DNA of 64,000 nucleotides from Pollenia angustigena (taxonomy: Eukaryota; Arthropoda; Insecta; Diptera; Polleniidae): positions 220,018,208 through 220,082,207 of the forward strand of contig OV884058.1 in NCBI GenBank assembly GCA_930367215.1. Reading direction: 5' to 3'. A model generated the notes under the pieces. It made no database searches. It had not been told where the DNA came from and worked only from the letters and a program-made list of their open reading frames with translations. The translations under genes were made by a program, and so were the position numbers. Positions within the stretch are counted from its first letter, which is position 1, and each line of letters starts with the position of its first letter. This document shows, one piece after another, positions 45,578-56,542 of this stretch.

Positions 45578-46032
45578 TTTAATATTTTTAATTAGGCTTA
45601 AGTTCATGAAATTTAATTTTCATTAAATTATTTTTATGAAGAATGGAATTTTTACAACATGAAAATTAATTAAAATTGTTATTGATAATCTTTTCATTCT
45701 TGACGTGGCTCGGGCTCGAACCCTGGCCGGCAGGTTACCATGACATGTTTCGATCGCAACCACTCGATCTCCTCAGATGGATTTGACGTCAGCAGTCGTC
45801 GATGGCTGCGAGTGTAAGACGGCAAATCCATCTGAGGAGATCGAGTGGTTGCGATCGAAACATGTCATGGTAACCTGCCGGCCAGGGTTCGAGCCCGAGC
45901 CACGTCAAGAATGAAAAGATTATCAATAACAATTTTAATTAATTTTCATGTTGTAAAAATTCCATTCTTCATAAAAATAATTTAATGAAAATTAAATTTC
46001 ATGAACTTAAGCCTAATTAAAAATATTAAATA
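45578..46032. repeat. Perfect palindrome in family F (arms ~208 bp)
   Basis: 45578-45785 is repeated in exact reverse complement at 45826-46032, around a 40-base spacer that holds ACGTCAGCAGTCGTCGATGG. The left arm is the start of a second F unit, so a tandem array turned direction here. Identity is so high that the event looks recent or is kept alike by gene conversion. Confidence 0.95.
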
Positions 46033-46390
46033 TAAATTTATATTTAAATATAGTTTTCATATAATTTTATTTTAATAAATTGGCCATAAGAATCACAAAA
46101 ATTAAGAAAAAAAAAAAAAAATAAATATAAACTTAATGAAAAAAGTAATTTTTGTTTTATAAAGGTCAAAAGTACCTCTTTCATAAAAAAAGTTCTTAAA
46201 CTAGAACTGTGTTCGTGAGTGGTTTTTGACTTACGATCGCCCACGTTTTCAAGAGAAGACACAAATGTGCACACTTGCAAACGAGAAATTTTCTTAATTC
46301 TCACTATCACTTGCGCTCAGTATTAACATTATTGTATCACCTTCTCTCACAAAGCACTTTCAAAATCACGCAATTACGAAATATTTTATA
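46033..46390. other. Unassigned DNA before mariner copy
   Basis: AT-rich at first, then more mixed. No coding signal that I can support. Confidence 0.4.
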
Positions 46391-47290
46391 ATGGTGATTT
46401 TTAGCTATTATCTTTTTGGCAACACTGGCTTAAACAGCTGTCGCACGTTTCGTGTTTTGTTTCACTGCCAAACATCCTCAGTTTGGTCTATAATTTAACC
46501 ATGAATCGTCTTACAAACGAACAACGCTTGCAAATTATAGAATTTTATTATCAAAATGCGTGCTCTGTTAAGAAAGTTCATCCACTTTTTTTTTATCGAA
46601 AAATTGTGTTCAGCGACGATGCTCATTTTTGGCTCAATGGGTACGTTAATAAGCAGAATTGTCGATTTTGGAGTGAAGATCAGCCAGAAGCATTGCAAGA
46701 GCTACCAATGCATCCAGAAAAAGGCACAGTTTGGTGCGATTTATGGGCTGGTGGCATCATTGGACCGTACTTCTTCAAAGATGATGCGAATCGTAACGTA
46801 ACTGAGAATGGTGAGCGCTACCGTGAGATGATATCCAACTTTTTTTTGCCCAAAATGCAAGAGCTTGACTTGCATGACATGTGGTTTCAACAAGACGGTG
46901 CCACATGCCTCACAGCACGCTTAACATTGGACTTATTGAGAGGCGAGTTCGGTGAACATTTTATTTCACGTTCGGGACAGTTCAATTGGCCGCCTAGATC
47001 GTGCGATTTAACGCATTTAGACTATTTTTTGTCGGGCTATGTTAAAGCTCATGTCTATACACACATCTCCGCTTCAATTGACGCATTGGAAGGCAACATT
47101 GAAGCTTTTATTCATGAGATACCGGCCAAAATGTTGGAAAGAGTATGCCAAACTTAGACTAAGCGGATGGACCATTTGAGGCGCAGTCGCGGTCAACATT
47201 TGCATGAAACAATCTTCAAACATTAAATTATATGGACCGTACTATCGATTCAAATAAAGATTTCATGCATTTTTCTGAATTTCGTGTTTT
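46391..47290 (+). mobile_element. mariner-family element, 3' end missing
   Basis: The left end ATGGTGATTTTTAGCTATTA follows TA (46389-46390) and matches the left end of the copy at 54410. The right end lacks the expected AAAATCACCC terminus. Similarity to the other copy stops near 47290, after which unrelated sequence with a TC microsatellite (about 47380-47400) begins. Confidence 0.8.
46501..47226 (+). pseudogene. DD41D mariner transposase, internally deleted
   Basis: The transposase cuts and pastes the element at TA sites. From ATG at 46501 (MNRLTNEQRLQIIEFYYQNA, a start of the DNA-binding helix region) the frame jumps after KKVH directly to YRKIVFSDDAHFW, so most of the DNA-binding domain and linker, probably well over 100 residues, is lost. 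The catalytic residues are visible: FSDDAHFW (first D), WFQQDGAT (second D) and DLTHLDYF (third D). The second and third D are separated by 41 residues, unlike the 34 of ordinary mariners. A nonsense codon at 47155 precedes the normal C-terminal tail MDHLRRSRGQHLHE, ending at a stop at 47224. The family usually has about 340 residues. It cannot be functional. Confidence 0.9.
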
Positions 47291-47756
47291 TTTTAACTTG
47301 TGGCAACTCAGTTCATTTAGCTTTGAACAAAAATTAAAATTAAACCAATTCAAGAAAACTCTTGCAGAACAAAATAATTTCTTTCTCTCTCTCTCTCTCT
47401 CAAAAGTAAGACTTCGAAATCAATAAAAAAAAATATTGTTCGGAACGTATGGGTGAACCGGGCTTAAAATATGTCTTAATATAGTAACCAGAACTGCTAT
47501 TTTTGGTTATTTCTAACCGAAATTGGAATTTTTTAACGTTTTTTTTTTTCAATTATCAATTGGAATTTAAAATTTGTTTATAATTTTTCACATTTCGTAA
47601 GTTTTTAAAAAATTTTGGTTGTAATAATTTTTTGGTCGAGACAGCTCTGATAGTGACGTTTTAATTTAAATTGCTTAAGGCCTTGTCACAAATAATCCCT
47701 TGTATCTTTTTTCAACTGACACTAAGGTAACAGCGAAGCAGTGGTACACAATGAAC
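47291..47756. other. Flank with TC microsatellite
   Basis: (TC)n at about 47380-47400, otherwise AT-rich. No gene. Confidence 0.6.
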
Positions 47757-48289
47757 CAGTGTTCGAAAATAAACACTAAATATCTTTTTTTAGTGTTCGG
47801 TTCGGTAGATTTGTGGAAAACACAAACGCTAATAGTGTTTGTGTAGAAAATCATTAAAAAATAACGTTTCCCTGTTAGTCATCTTTCGAACACAAAAATA
47901 TTACTGTTTTTATCAAACTCAACAAAAGATGTGAACATTTAATTCCGTTCGGTTTTTTTTTGAAAATGCACAAACTTCAATGTGTTCGGTTCGGCTCGTT
48001 AATGTACGTCCCTTTTGGCTGGTAAAAAAAACATTTTTACAAAAACAAAATACACACATGAAAAAAACATTACAGAACATTAAAATATAATGTTTGTCTA
48101 CAGTATCACTACAATTGTTCTGTTTTTTAACGAAGAACCGAACATTATATAATGTTCGGTTCTTTCTTGAAAATAGCTACGAACGGTATTAAGGGTTGTG
48201 TATGTCTACACAATCACTAAAAAAATAGATATCGTTCCTGGGTGTGTGAGCCGAACGTTAAATAATGTACTGTTTATTTTCGAACACTG
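47757..48289. mobile_element. hAT MITE, family X, copy 5
   Basis: CAGTGTTCGAAAATAAACAC to TTTCGAACACTG, 533 bp, with a perfect 8-bp duplication CAATGAAC (47749-47756, 48290-48297). Nearly the same sequence as copy 1 in the same orientation. Confidence 0.95.
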
Positions 48290-48599
48290 CAATGAACACT
48301 TTAATGACGTTTATTTTATCAGTACTAAAATAAATTTAATAAAACAAATCAAAAAACCAACTGATAGTCGTCAATAACAAAACGTGTGTTGAGGCAGAAT
48401 TAGTCTTTACTTTCTGTTCTGTTCCGTGCCGTTCTGTGGCGAAATTGTGATAGTTACTTTTTCTGTAGCAACTTATCAGCCATTAATGACAAATTTATTA
48501 GTTCTGCACCGTCCATTGTTTTATTTCAATCACTTTAATGCAAATAAATTTGAAGGAATTAAATTTTATGAATTCTTAAAATCAAAAAATAGTTTATTT

Positions 48600-49001
48600 C
48601 AACATCATATATATTATTTCTAAAGCACTTTTTTTGTCGGTTGCAAATATCTCCCATACCACCGCATTAAATCTAATGAATGATATCTCATTTTAAAGCT
48701 TTTTTCTAACACTAATGACGAAAAATATTTAGAATTATATTTTGTTTGTAAGGATTCGTACGGGCAAAAAGTTAACGATGATCATATCATTACCTCTAAC
48801 ATTGTATTCAATGAAGTATTATAAAAGCATTTAAGCATATGTATGTATGTATGTAAATATGTATGATATATATTATGATTTCTAATATTTTTATACTTTT
48901 AATAAAATGTATTGAAGTTACTTAAATTTCTATTAATCATTTTCATTTTATGTTATAAAAATGACAACTAACGGTGCGAAATATTCGCACGGGTCATCTA
49001 G
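48600..49001 (+). mobile_element. Helitron 3' end (5' limit unknown)
   Basis: A perfect 7-bp stem GTGCGAA/TTCGCAC (48974-48990) stands 7 bases before a CTAG end (48998-49001) followed by T. Together with the short TATG array near 48840-48856 this matches the 3' half of the Helitron at 1408-3321. A 5' TC start could not be placed. Confidence 0.7.
48974..49001 (+). terminator. Helitron 3' hairpin and CTAG end
   Basis: Stem of 7 bp with a 3-base loop, then GGGTCAT and CTAG. In Helitrons this hairpin marks the end of rolling-circle transfer. Confidence 0.8.
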
Positions 49002-49744
49002 TAAATATGTATTTTTTATTATTTATTTTGCTGTCACTTACAATAACTTAACAAGTTTTTGATTTTAACAAACTGAACCGCAACAGAACAGAAAAACTAA
49101 TCAATTTCACAGGTTTTTTGATAACAAAAACAAATCAGCTGATTCATAACAGAACAGAAAGTAAAAACTAGCTGAGCCTTTAAAAGTTATCCAAATTTAG
49201 CGTTAACGGAAACGTGCACTATGGGACAAAGCTCATAAGAGACTTGTATCAACTTAGTTGTCAGTTAAAAAATGCGACGTTTAAAGTACAGAGTATTCTA
49301 TGGCCTTTAATATCGGTTGGTTAGTTGTGAAGAGGGTATACTGAGTTTGTCGTTACCTGTGAAATTTTTTAATCTCCATCTGAGACCCCCTTAAGTATAT
49401 TTATATATGTATATTCCGGGTCCTTGAGTAATTTTAAGTCGATTTTGCCATAACCGTCTGTCGGTCTGCCGGTTCAAAATACACTGACTTTTGAAAAACT
49501 CAAAAGAAAAGAACAATATTGGTATCAAATTATTTCCTGTTCACCAAAATAATCGATTCAGTTGGACTAGAAATTATACCACAGAGTTTCGTGGACATCG
49601 GTACATTATATATCATAGGCCCCATCAATTTATCTATATTGATTTCGCACTTTATTTAAATATATTTAGTATGAAGTTAATAAAAAAAATTTATTGTTTG
49701 AATTTAAAGAAATTTTTTAACTGGACAAATTGTATAAAAAAAAA
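49002..49744. other. Unassigned, includes family-U-like phrases
   Basis: GTGAAGAGGGTATACTGAG (about 49327) and CGTCTGTCGGTCTGCCGGTT (49456) are phrases common in dispersed fly repeats. No gene. The + frame 49491-50114 is antisense to a mariner fossil and not a real protein. Confidence 0.45.
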
Positions 49745-50165
49745 ACTCCAGGCTGTCTGGCAACCTAAGCTGTGTGGCAAGGGACACTATCCTGTTGGAA
49801 CCACATTTCGACCAGGGGCATGCCTCAGATTTTTGGCCACAATAAGTCCGTTATCATCTCGCGATAGCGAACACCATTCACGGTCAATTGCTTGGCCGAC
49901 CTCATTTTCGAAGAAGTACGGCCCGATGACGCGTCATGACGCCGCCAGCCCAGAAATTTTTTGTGGATACATTGGCTTTTCAACAATCACTCGTGGATTC
50001 TCATTTGCTCAAATACGGCAATTCTGCTTGTTAACGAATCCTCTGAGGAGAAAGTTTTCATCGTTGCTGAAGATGATTTTAGTTGTAAAGTCACCATTCA
50101 CTTCTGTCGGTTAAACCAAGCATTGAATTTGTGTACCTATCCACGGTTGAATTAGTCAAACACTG
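49745..50165 (-). pseudogene. mariner-type transposase fossil, minus strand
   Basis: The minus strand reads, with frame changes, NGDFTTKIIFSNDENFLLRG, then FVNKQNCRI, a PMYPQKIS block, a region with VIGPYFFEN, and a final NVVPTG..CP block where the second catalytic D region (FQQD-like) would be. These match in order the residues of the two mariner copies at 46501 and 54523, at lower similarity. The first catalytic position reads FSNDENF. Several stops and shifts are present. It is an older relative of those copies. Element ends were not found. The apparent 207-codon + frame over this place is a shadow. Confidence 0.75.
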
Positions 50166-50229
50166 GAACAAAGAAATGCCAAATTAGTTGGGAAAAAAGC
50201 TTGACATGTAGGTGAGACTCACAATAAAC

Positions 50230-50500
50230 ATCGTGCATTATGTTTTGACCACCCTTTATTTACATAATAAATTTTTATGGGGCCATGTGAAACTATGAAC
50301 GGATTCTCATCATTCAAAATTGCGACCTATAGTTTGCACACAATGTTAAATGGATAGACAACAATGGCTGCACGGACGGACGGACATTGTTAGATCGCCT
50401 CAGAAAATAAGTTCTGAATCTAACGGCAACCTAAAACGTGGGTCTACGACCAATATTTTTTAGTGTTACACACATCAGCATAAACGGATAAAACTTTCTC
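50230..50500 (+). repeat. Family U, 3' part
   Basis: GCGACCTATAGTTTGCAC, ACGGACGGACGGACATTG, TTAGATCGCCTCAG and GTGGGTCTACGACCAATATT occur in the order seen in other U copies. This piece gives the empty site for the MITE at 4457-4687. Confidence 0.65.
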
Positions 50501-51302
50501 CACTATTGTGGTGTTGATACATTGTTTTCTGTCGTATGAGCATCGCGGCTGTTCTTTACGTTACGCATTCGGGACGTTTAATTTTATGCCACTTTTTCTA
50601 ACATTGCTGGCCGTGAGTCGCGAATAACGTTAACAATGTTGGTCCCCAACGCGTAAAATTGTTGCCGGTTTATCAACATAAACTACTGACTTTACTTAGC
50701 GTCGCGGGAAATTATCAAGATGTGTTAAATCGCAAGACTTTGGAAGCCAAGTAAAAGGATAATTTCTAAAAATCCACTTATCGCCAAACTTTGATTTTAA
50801 TAAGTCGATCGTTGAAGTTGCATCTGGCACGTAGCACAATCCAGTTAAGGCCATCTAAATATGCAAACAATTAAGTCATTGAACATAGTGCAGTACCGAT
50901 CGATGCCAACGTTTGAAAAACTGCAGTCAATGAAAAAAAAACTGTAATTTCTTCCACTTCTTTATTTGTCATTGTTCAAAAAATAGTCGCTGTCAAACCA
51001 ACTTAAAAACACAAATGTTCGTTTTTTGTTCGACGGCTTTTGGTTTCGGCTGCAGTTTTTTAAGCCCTGACCAAAGCCCTGACCAAAGCACTACCATAAG
51101 CCGCAACGTGAGCTCCGGCTTTATTTTTGGAATAAATAAAGTGCGATGACTTTGTTTTTGCTTTCAATGTAATTGTTTGGCGTTGCGTTGCGGTTTATAT
51201 AATTAGGGCCTTAGAATAAAAAGTATAGATATTTGAGTAGCGTTTTTTGAGTTCCAGCGTGAAGCTATTCATGATAATTTGTAAGATTATGTTGATCATA
51301 AC
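50501..51302. other. Unassigned non-coding DNA
   Basis: Mixed composition and no recognised protein. Repeated GACCAAAGCCCTGACC near 51065-51085. Confidence 0.4.
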
Positions 51303-51361
51303 GAGCCCTAACCGCGAAAATAACGTAAGCGACATCATTTTAAATTTTCGTTTTTTTTTAA

Positions 51362-52218
51362 CCCTTTGACGACAATAGGCAAACCTACTTGCCCAGGGGA
51401 TTTTGCATCATATAATTGTGAATATAATAAATGTGCATAATAATAGTGCAGCAGTCTAATCCAACTGTGGTGTGCAAAGTGAAGCGACGTGTTGCAGGAT
51501 AAGCAGTTGGTTGTCCAGCACTACAACAAGGGAATGGGAGGTGTCGATCTCATGGACCAAAAAAAGTTTATGATTATGATCGCAGAAGCAAATGGCGGTT
51601 TAATACTCGATTGCTCTTTGATCTCTTCGAACAATGCGTCCATAATAGCTACGTGATATATAGCAAACTCATGTTCGCTAACAGCTTCGCGACAAAAGTG
51701 GCCTCGATTGATTTTCGGGCAGCTTTAGCAAAGTAATTAATTAATGACTTCTGTTCAAGACAGCGCAGATTCCCGGAAGCAACCAGAACTGGAAGTATCT
51801 CTCTAAAAAAGCCGAAGTCTTTCCATGAAATGGAAAAACGTGAAAATTGGAAACGATGCCTTCGTTGCAAATATAGCATCACAAATTAACTATATGCAAT
51901 GTATTTCTTTGCTTTACATCACGTGACTGTTTTGGCAAATACCACGTATAGGACTTATCTTAAATTGTTAGTTATATATAAATTACTTTTTAAATAGTTT
52001 GAATAAATAGAAAATGTATAAAACATTATATTTTTCAATTTAATTTTTTGGATAAAAAATTCTTTTTCAGCCCATTCAACTATATTTGCAAAACAAAAAG
52101 AGAGAAAGAACACCAGCGGGGCCTATTTTTTCTGACGTTACTATTATTGGCCCATATATTATGAAAATAAGAAAAAATAAAAAATCGCTTCGGCAGAAAA
52201 AGTCTGGTCCTCAAAGGG
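51362..52218 (+). mobile_element. piggyBac element, internally deleted
   Basis: CCCTTTGACGAC at the left and the complement CCCTTTGAGGAC at the right, with the diagnostic TTAA on each side (51358-51361, 52219-52222). It still contains the 3' part of a transposase gene (51480-51890). 857 bp. Confidence 0.9.
51480..51890 (+). pseudogene. piggyBac transposase, C-terminal fragment
   Basis: Transposase that would move elements at TTAA sites without leaving a footprint. The frame reads VVQHYNKGMGGVDLMDQKK, a hallmark of the family (YN..MGGVDLMD, containing one catalytic-core Asp). After a shift in the A-run at 51560-51567 it continues YDYDRRSKWRFNTRLLFDLF and EQCVHNSYVIYSKLM, then ATKVASIDFRAALAK with a stop, and NDFCSRQRRFPEA. 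A Cys-containing end RCLRCKYSITN remains, as in the C-terminal cysteine-rich region. The N-terminal half is missing. Fully dead. Confidence 0.9.
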
Positions 52219-52236
52219 TTAATAAATGACTTTATT

Positions 52237-53133
52237 CACAGAAAAAATTATTGCCGAATTATTTTCAAACAAACGCTTGTTTGAAAATTTTTTTAATTTC
52301 TATAAATTTTTTTACTGATTCAAACAATATTTTTGTTTGATTTTTATTTAACCAACAAAAATGTGGACAACTCTTCAAAAATCTAATAAACGCGTTATTG
52401 GTGTCAAGTTTTCATAATTTTGTATGAAATATTTAACGCTCTTTAATGTTGTCGTCTTTTTGCATTTTTTTATTTGATCGTAAGCAACACTTCTTTATGT
52501 GAAATATAAGAACAACAACAAAAAACACACACAGTCTATTTTTGGACGCTTTAAAAAAATGCAACTATAAGAAAAACAATAGCAGAAACAACATTACAAG
52601 AAACAAAATCCCGTATTCAATTTTTTAAAACTGTTTGGTTAAATAGATCAAATACAAACATAGAATGATGACAAAAAACATATCGAGTCGGTCTGCCGCC
52701 GTTTTTGGTTACATCTCTTCTTCTTTAGCAAAGGAAAGGATACAGCAACAGAGAGTGATAAAGAAAAACATTGTGTTGTGTGTATAAATAAGACTTCGTT
52801 CAAAAATTATTCCAACAAAAAAAATGTGTCTCAAAGCCAGCCGGCGGCTCTGCTCTGCCATCATATTCTCATACAGTGCTTACTTGTGTGCGCGTCATTG
52901 CTTGTGCAAAAACTTTTTTTTTTTTTTTTGAAATTTAGAATATGAATTTCAGTAAACTTTTTGTTTGATTCAGTTAAATTATTTGTTTGAAAAAATTAGT
53001 GTTTTTTTTCAATAAACAAAATGCAAATAAATTGTTTGAATATGCGAATTTCTTTATAGGACCGATTTCAGACAAAAAATTGTTTGAATTTACAAATTTT
53101 TTGTTTGAATTGGAAAAATAATTTTTTCTGTGT
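52237..53133. mobile_element. TIR element H (897 bp)
   Basis: CACAGAAAAAATTATT at the left, AATAATTTTTTCTGTG at the right. TTTGTTTGAA and its complement TTCAAACAA are repeated many times in both subterminal regions. Terminal style resembles family E (CACACAGAAAA) but the interior differs. Non-coding. Confidence 0.8.
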
Positions 53134-53318
53134 TGGCAACATTTGCATCATATCCTAAAATGTCATGGTCACTTAAGGTACCGTTACGATTTAATTCTAA
53201 GAACAGTTTTATCGTAAGCGACAAATTTTATACAAAATTTATATAAAATAAAATTAAGAAAACTCTCTCCGGTAAAGTTAGATTTTTGGCGCTTACGTTA
53301 TTTTCGTGGTTAGTGCTC

Positions 53319-54374
53319 GATAAAATTAAAAAAAAAAATGAGCGCATTATGGAGGTTTTCCAATCCTTTCGTTAGTTCTATTGGGCTTAAAAAATACACT
53401 CTTTATTAAAATAAGTCTTTAAAATTCTTATAAAGGGGCAAAATTTTAATACAAATTATAAAAGTGTTTTTAATAATTTTGTTGAAAAACTTTGCAATTA
53501 TTTCCAAACTTGGCGAATCTTCCTAAAATTATTCAAATTTTCTATATAACCGACAAAATAACAGGCTTTCCCAAAAATTAGTAACGTATTTTTCTTTGTT
53601 TAAAAACCACTTTTATTATTCAATATTTTTTTTTTTTTTAACATTTAATGAAAATAAAATCAGAAGAAAAAAAAAACTATGACGTCTCATTGTTTTCATA
53701 TGAAATGTACAAATTTATTACACCATTAAATGAAAATTCCAAGTGTAAATAATCAATCTTTATCTTTTAATACCTACAAAAAAACTATTTATAAATAATA
53801 AAACAATTGTACAAGTACTTTTTTTCTGCTTGCTCATACACTTGAGTGTGTGAGTGAGAAAGAGTTTTTTTAAATATGTTTGTAATAAGAAAAAGTATAA
53901 AAAAAAAATATATTAAAAAAAAAAAAAAAAATAATTCTTGATAAAATAAAATTTTTACTAATTGATGAGTCCCTGATCCCAATACGCAAATACTTCGAAT
54001 GTCGTATTAAACGAAATATAAACAATCAAATGAAAATGCACACACACATACATACAATTATAAAGGCATATAAATACATAAATAAACTATTTATGTATTA
54101 ACTTTTATATACACAGATGTGTTAACACTTGTGACAATGTATGTGAGCATTAAAATGTAAATTATTGCTAAATATGTGGATGTGTGTGTGTGTGGATTTT
54201 TAAACATATTTACAATATGAAATTTTATAAACTACAGATTGAGTAGTCGGTTGAGTCGTCGGTAAGTGAATAATCAACGATACATTTACATATATTTGAA
54301 AGTTTCGAGAAGGGACCTTAAAGGTATTAAATCATTATTAGTAACTAGAACAATAATTATTGCAACTATAAATA
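53319..54374. other. AT-rich DNA
   Basis: Long T and A runs, a (TG)n stretch near 54182-54192, no gene. Confidence 0.6.
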
Positions 54375-54409
54375 ATCAGAATTAGTATTGTGGTAATTTT
54401 GTTGAACTA

Positions 54410-55339
54410 AAGGGTGATTTTTTAGCTAATATCTTTTTGGCAACACTGGCTTAAACAGGTGACGCCCGTTTCGTGTTTTTTTTTCACTGTCAAACATCTT
54501 CAGTTTGGTCTATAATTTAACCATGAATCGTCTTACAAACAAACAACGCTTGGAAATTATTGAATTTTATTATCAAAATGCGTGCTCTGTTAAGAAAGTT
54601 CATCGCGCGCTTCTTGTGTTCAGCGACGAAGCTCATTTTTGGCTCAATGGGTACGTTAATAAGCAAAATTGTCGATTTTGGAGTGAAGATCAGCCAGAAG
54701 CATTGCAAGAGCTACCAATGCATTCAGAAAAAGTCACGGTTTGGTGCGGTGTATGGGCTGGTGGCATCATTGGACCGTACTTCTTCAAAGATGATGCGAA
54801 TCGTAACGTAACTGAGAATGGTGAGCGCTACCGTGAGATGATATCCAACTTTTTTTTGCCCAAAATGCAAGAGCTTGACTTGCATGACATGTGGTTTCAA
54901 CAAGACGGTGCCACATGCCACATAGCACGCTTAACAATGGACTTATTGAGAGGCGAATTCGGTAAACATTTTATTTCACGTTCGGGACCGGTCAATTGGC
55001 CGCCTAGATCGTGCGATTTAACGCCTTTAGACTATTTTTTATGGGGCTGTGTTAAAGCTCATGTCTATACATAATGCCCGCTTCAATTGACGCATTGGAA
55101 GACAACATTGAAGCATTTATTCTTGAGATACCGGCCGAAATGTTGGAAAGAGTATGCCAAAATCGGACTAAGCGGATGGACCATTTGAGGCGCAGTCGCG
55201 GTCAACATTTGCATGAAATAATCTCCAAACATTAAATTATATGGACCGTATTATCGATACAAATAAAGATTTCATGCATTTTTCTGAATTTAATGTGTTT
55301 TTTTAAACACTTTCCTATAGCTCTTCAAAAATCACCCGA
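54410..55339 (+). mobile_element. mariner-family element, both ends present (930 bp)
   Basis: Left end AAGGGTGATTTTTTAGC, complement of right end TCGGGTGATTTTTGAAGAGC. TA on both sides (54408-54409, 55340-55341). The empty site TTGAACTATTTATGG is known from other F units, so the insertion limits are certain. Confidence 0.95.
54523..55235 (+). pseudogene. DD41D mariner transposase, internally deleted
   Basis: Starts MNRLTNKQRLEIIEFYYQNA; after KKVHRALL it jumps to VFSDEAHFW. The missing part is again most of the DNA-binding and linker region, with a breakpoint that differs slightly from the 46501 copy. Visible catalytic residues are FSDEAHFW, WFQQDGATC and DLTPLDYFLWG, with 41 residues between the second and third D. 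A one-base loss near 55070 ends the frame at 55072, although the C-terminal codons (ASIDALEDNIEAF, then MDHLRRSRGQHLHE) follow in another frame up to 55235. It needs a complete copy elsewhere in order to move. Confidence 0.9.
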
Positions 55340-55706
55340 TATTTATAGTTTTTAATCCAAATTTTCAATATTTTTAATCAGATTTAAGTTCATCAAATTT
55401 CATTTTAATTAAATTATTTTTATGAAGAAAAGAATTTTACAGCATGAAAATTAAAATTGTTATTGATAATAATTCATTCTTGACTTGACCTGAGATTCGA
55501 ACCCAGGCGGCTGTTTACCCTGACATGTTTCGATCGCTACCACTCGATCTCCTCAGAGGGATTTGCCGTCTTACACTCGCAGCCTTAAACCAAATTGTAT
55601 TTTAACCTCGAAATTTGCTTTTTTGAATGATTATCCATTTTTAATTGATATTTACATGTTTTTCCTTTACCTCTGTTTTTTCGTACTTTTTGTCAAGAAT
55701 TCTTCA

Positions 55707-56542
55707 CACACAGAAAAAAATCAAGTTAAAAACGTCGAAAACAAGGTTGATTTAAATTTTTTCGGTGGTGATTTTGCTTCATACGGGTTTCATGTTAATT
55801 CAACCTGATTTTACAATAACTGCGAACAACATTTTTTTCTTTTGATATAACTATAATTCATGTTAATTTAACATTGCAGTAAAGTTAGAGCAAAATGTAA
55901 TTTATATTGAAATAACAATCGGAATCACGTTGAATGAAAGTTATTTCCAGTTTAAACAACGTGAATTTCATGTAGAATCAAATGGGTTTGAGTGTATTTT
56001 AACAGTGTGAAGAAGCTTCAGACAACATTTGCATTTATGTAAGAATAATTCAAAACCCTGTAACACATGTTTCACTTATTTTGTATTCTCCTTTGTTAAC
56101 AGAAGCATCAGCAGAATCGCCCGATATGGTCATCATTCTACTTTGAAAACTTGATGTACTATTTAAATAAACAATTTTAATTAAAAGAATACGGGAATTG
56201 TCTTCTTTTTATAACATATTTTAAAAGTGAAAATAAAAAATGTACATAATTAAGTAGGTATGCATGTTAATTTAACAAGATCAACTTTTGATTTTAATAC
56301 AAAACAGGTTTTTATGGGTTCAATATTGAATCCAGATTTATTTATATTTTAATATTTTTTATTTTTTTAACAGTAAATAATATTAAATAAACGTAATTTA
56401 AGGTTATTTTGATATTTTTTATTAAAAATTAATATGAAATAATGATAAATTTAAGTAAAGGGCATAATTTTTCTGAAATTTAACATGATTCTCAATCAAA
56501 ATTTTTCCATGTTAATTTTACATGGGTATTTTTTTCTGTGTG
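55707..56542 (+). mobile_element. TIR element, family E, copy 3
   Basis: CACACAGAAAAAAATCAAG to GTATTTTTTTCTGTGTG with CA on both sides, lying in family F sequence. Host sequence between the left and right flanks is shorter than in intact F units, so a host deletion accompanied or followed insertion. The + frame 55563-55808 runs across the element end and is not a gene. Confidence 0.9.

Larger units (their letters stand above)
51303..53318. mobile_element. Element W, holding piggyBac and element H
   Basis: GAGCCCTAACCGCGAAAATA (then ACGTAAGCG) at the left, and the complement of the right end reads GAGCACTAACCACGAAAATA (then ACGTAAGCG). The flanks GATCATAAC/GATAAAATT are only partly alike. 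Its own interior is small once both inserts are removed. Superfamily unknown, possibly hAT by length of flank similarity. Confidence 0.65.

Noticed and set aside
49491..50114. 207-codon plus frame as a possible host gene
   Set aside because: The complement contains mariner transposase residues in the right order.
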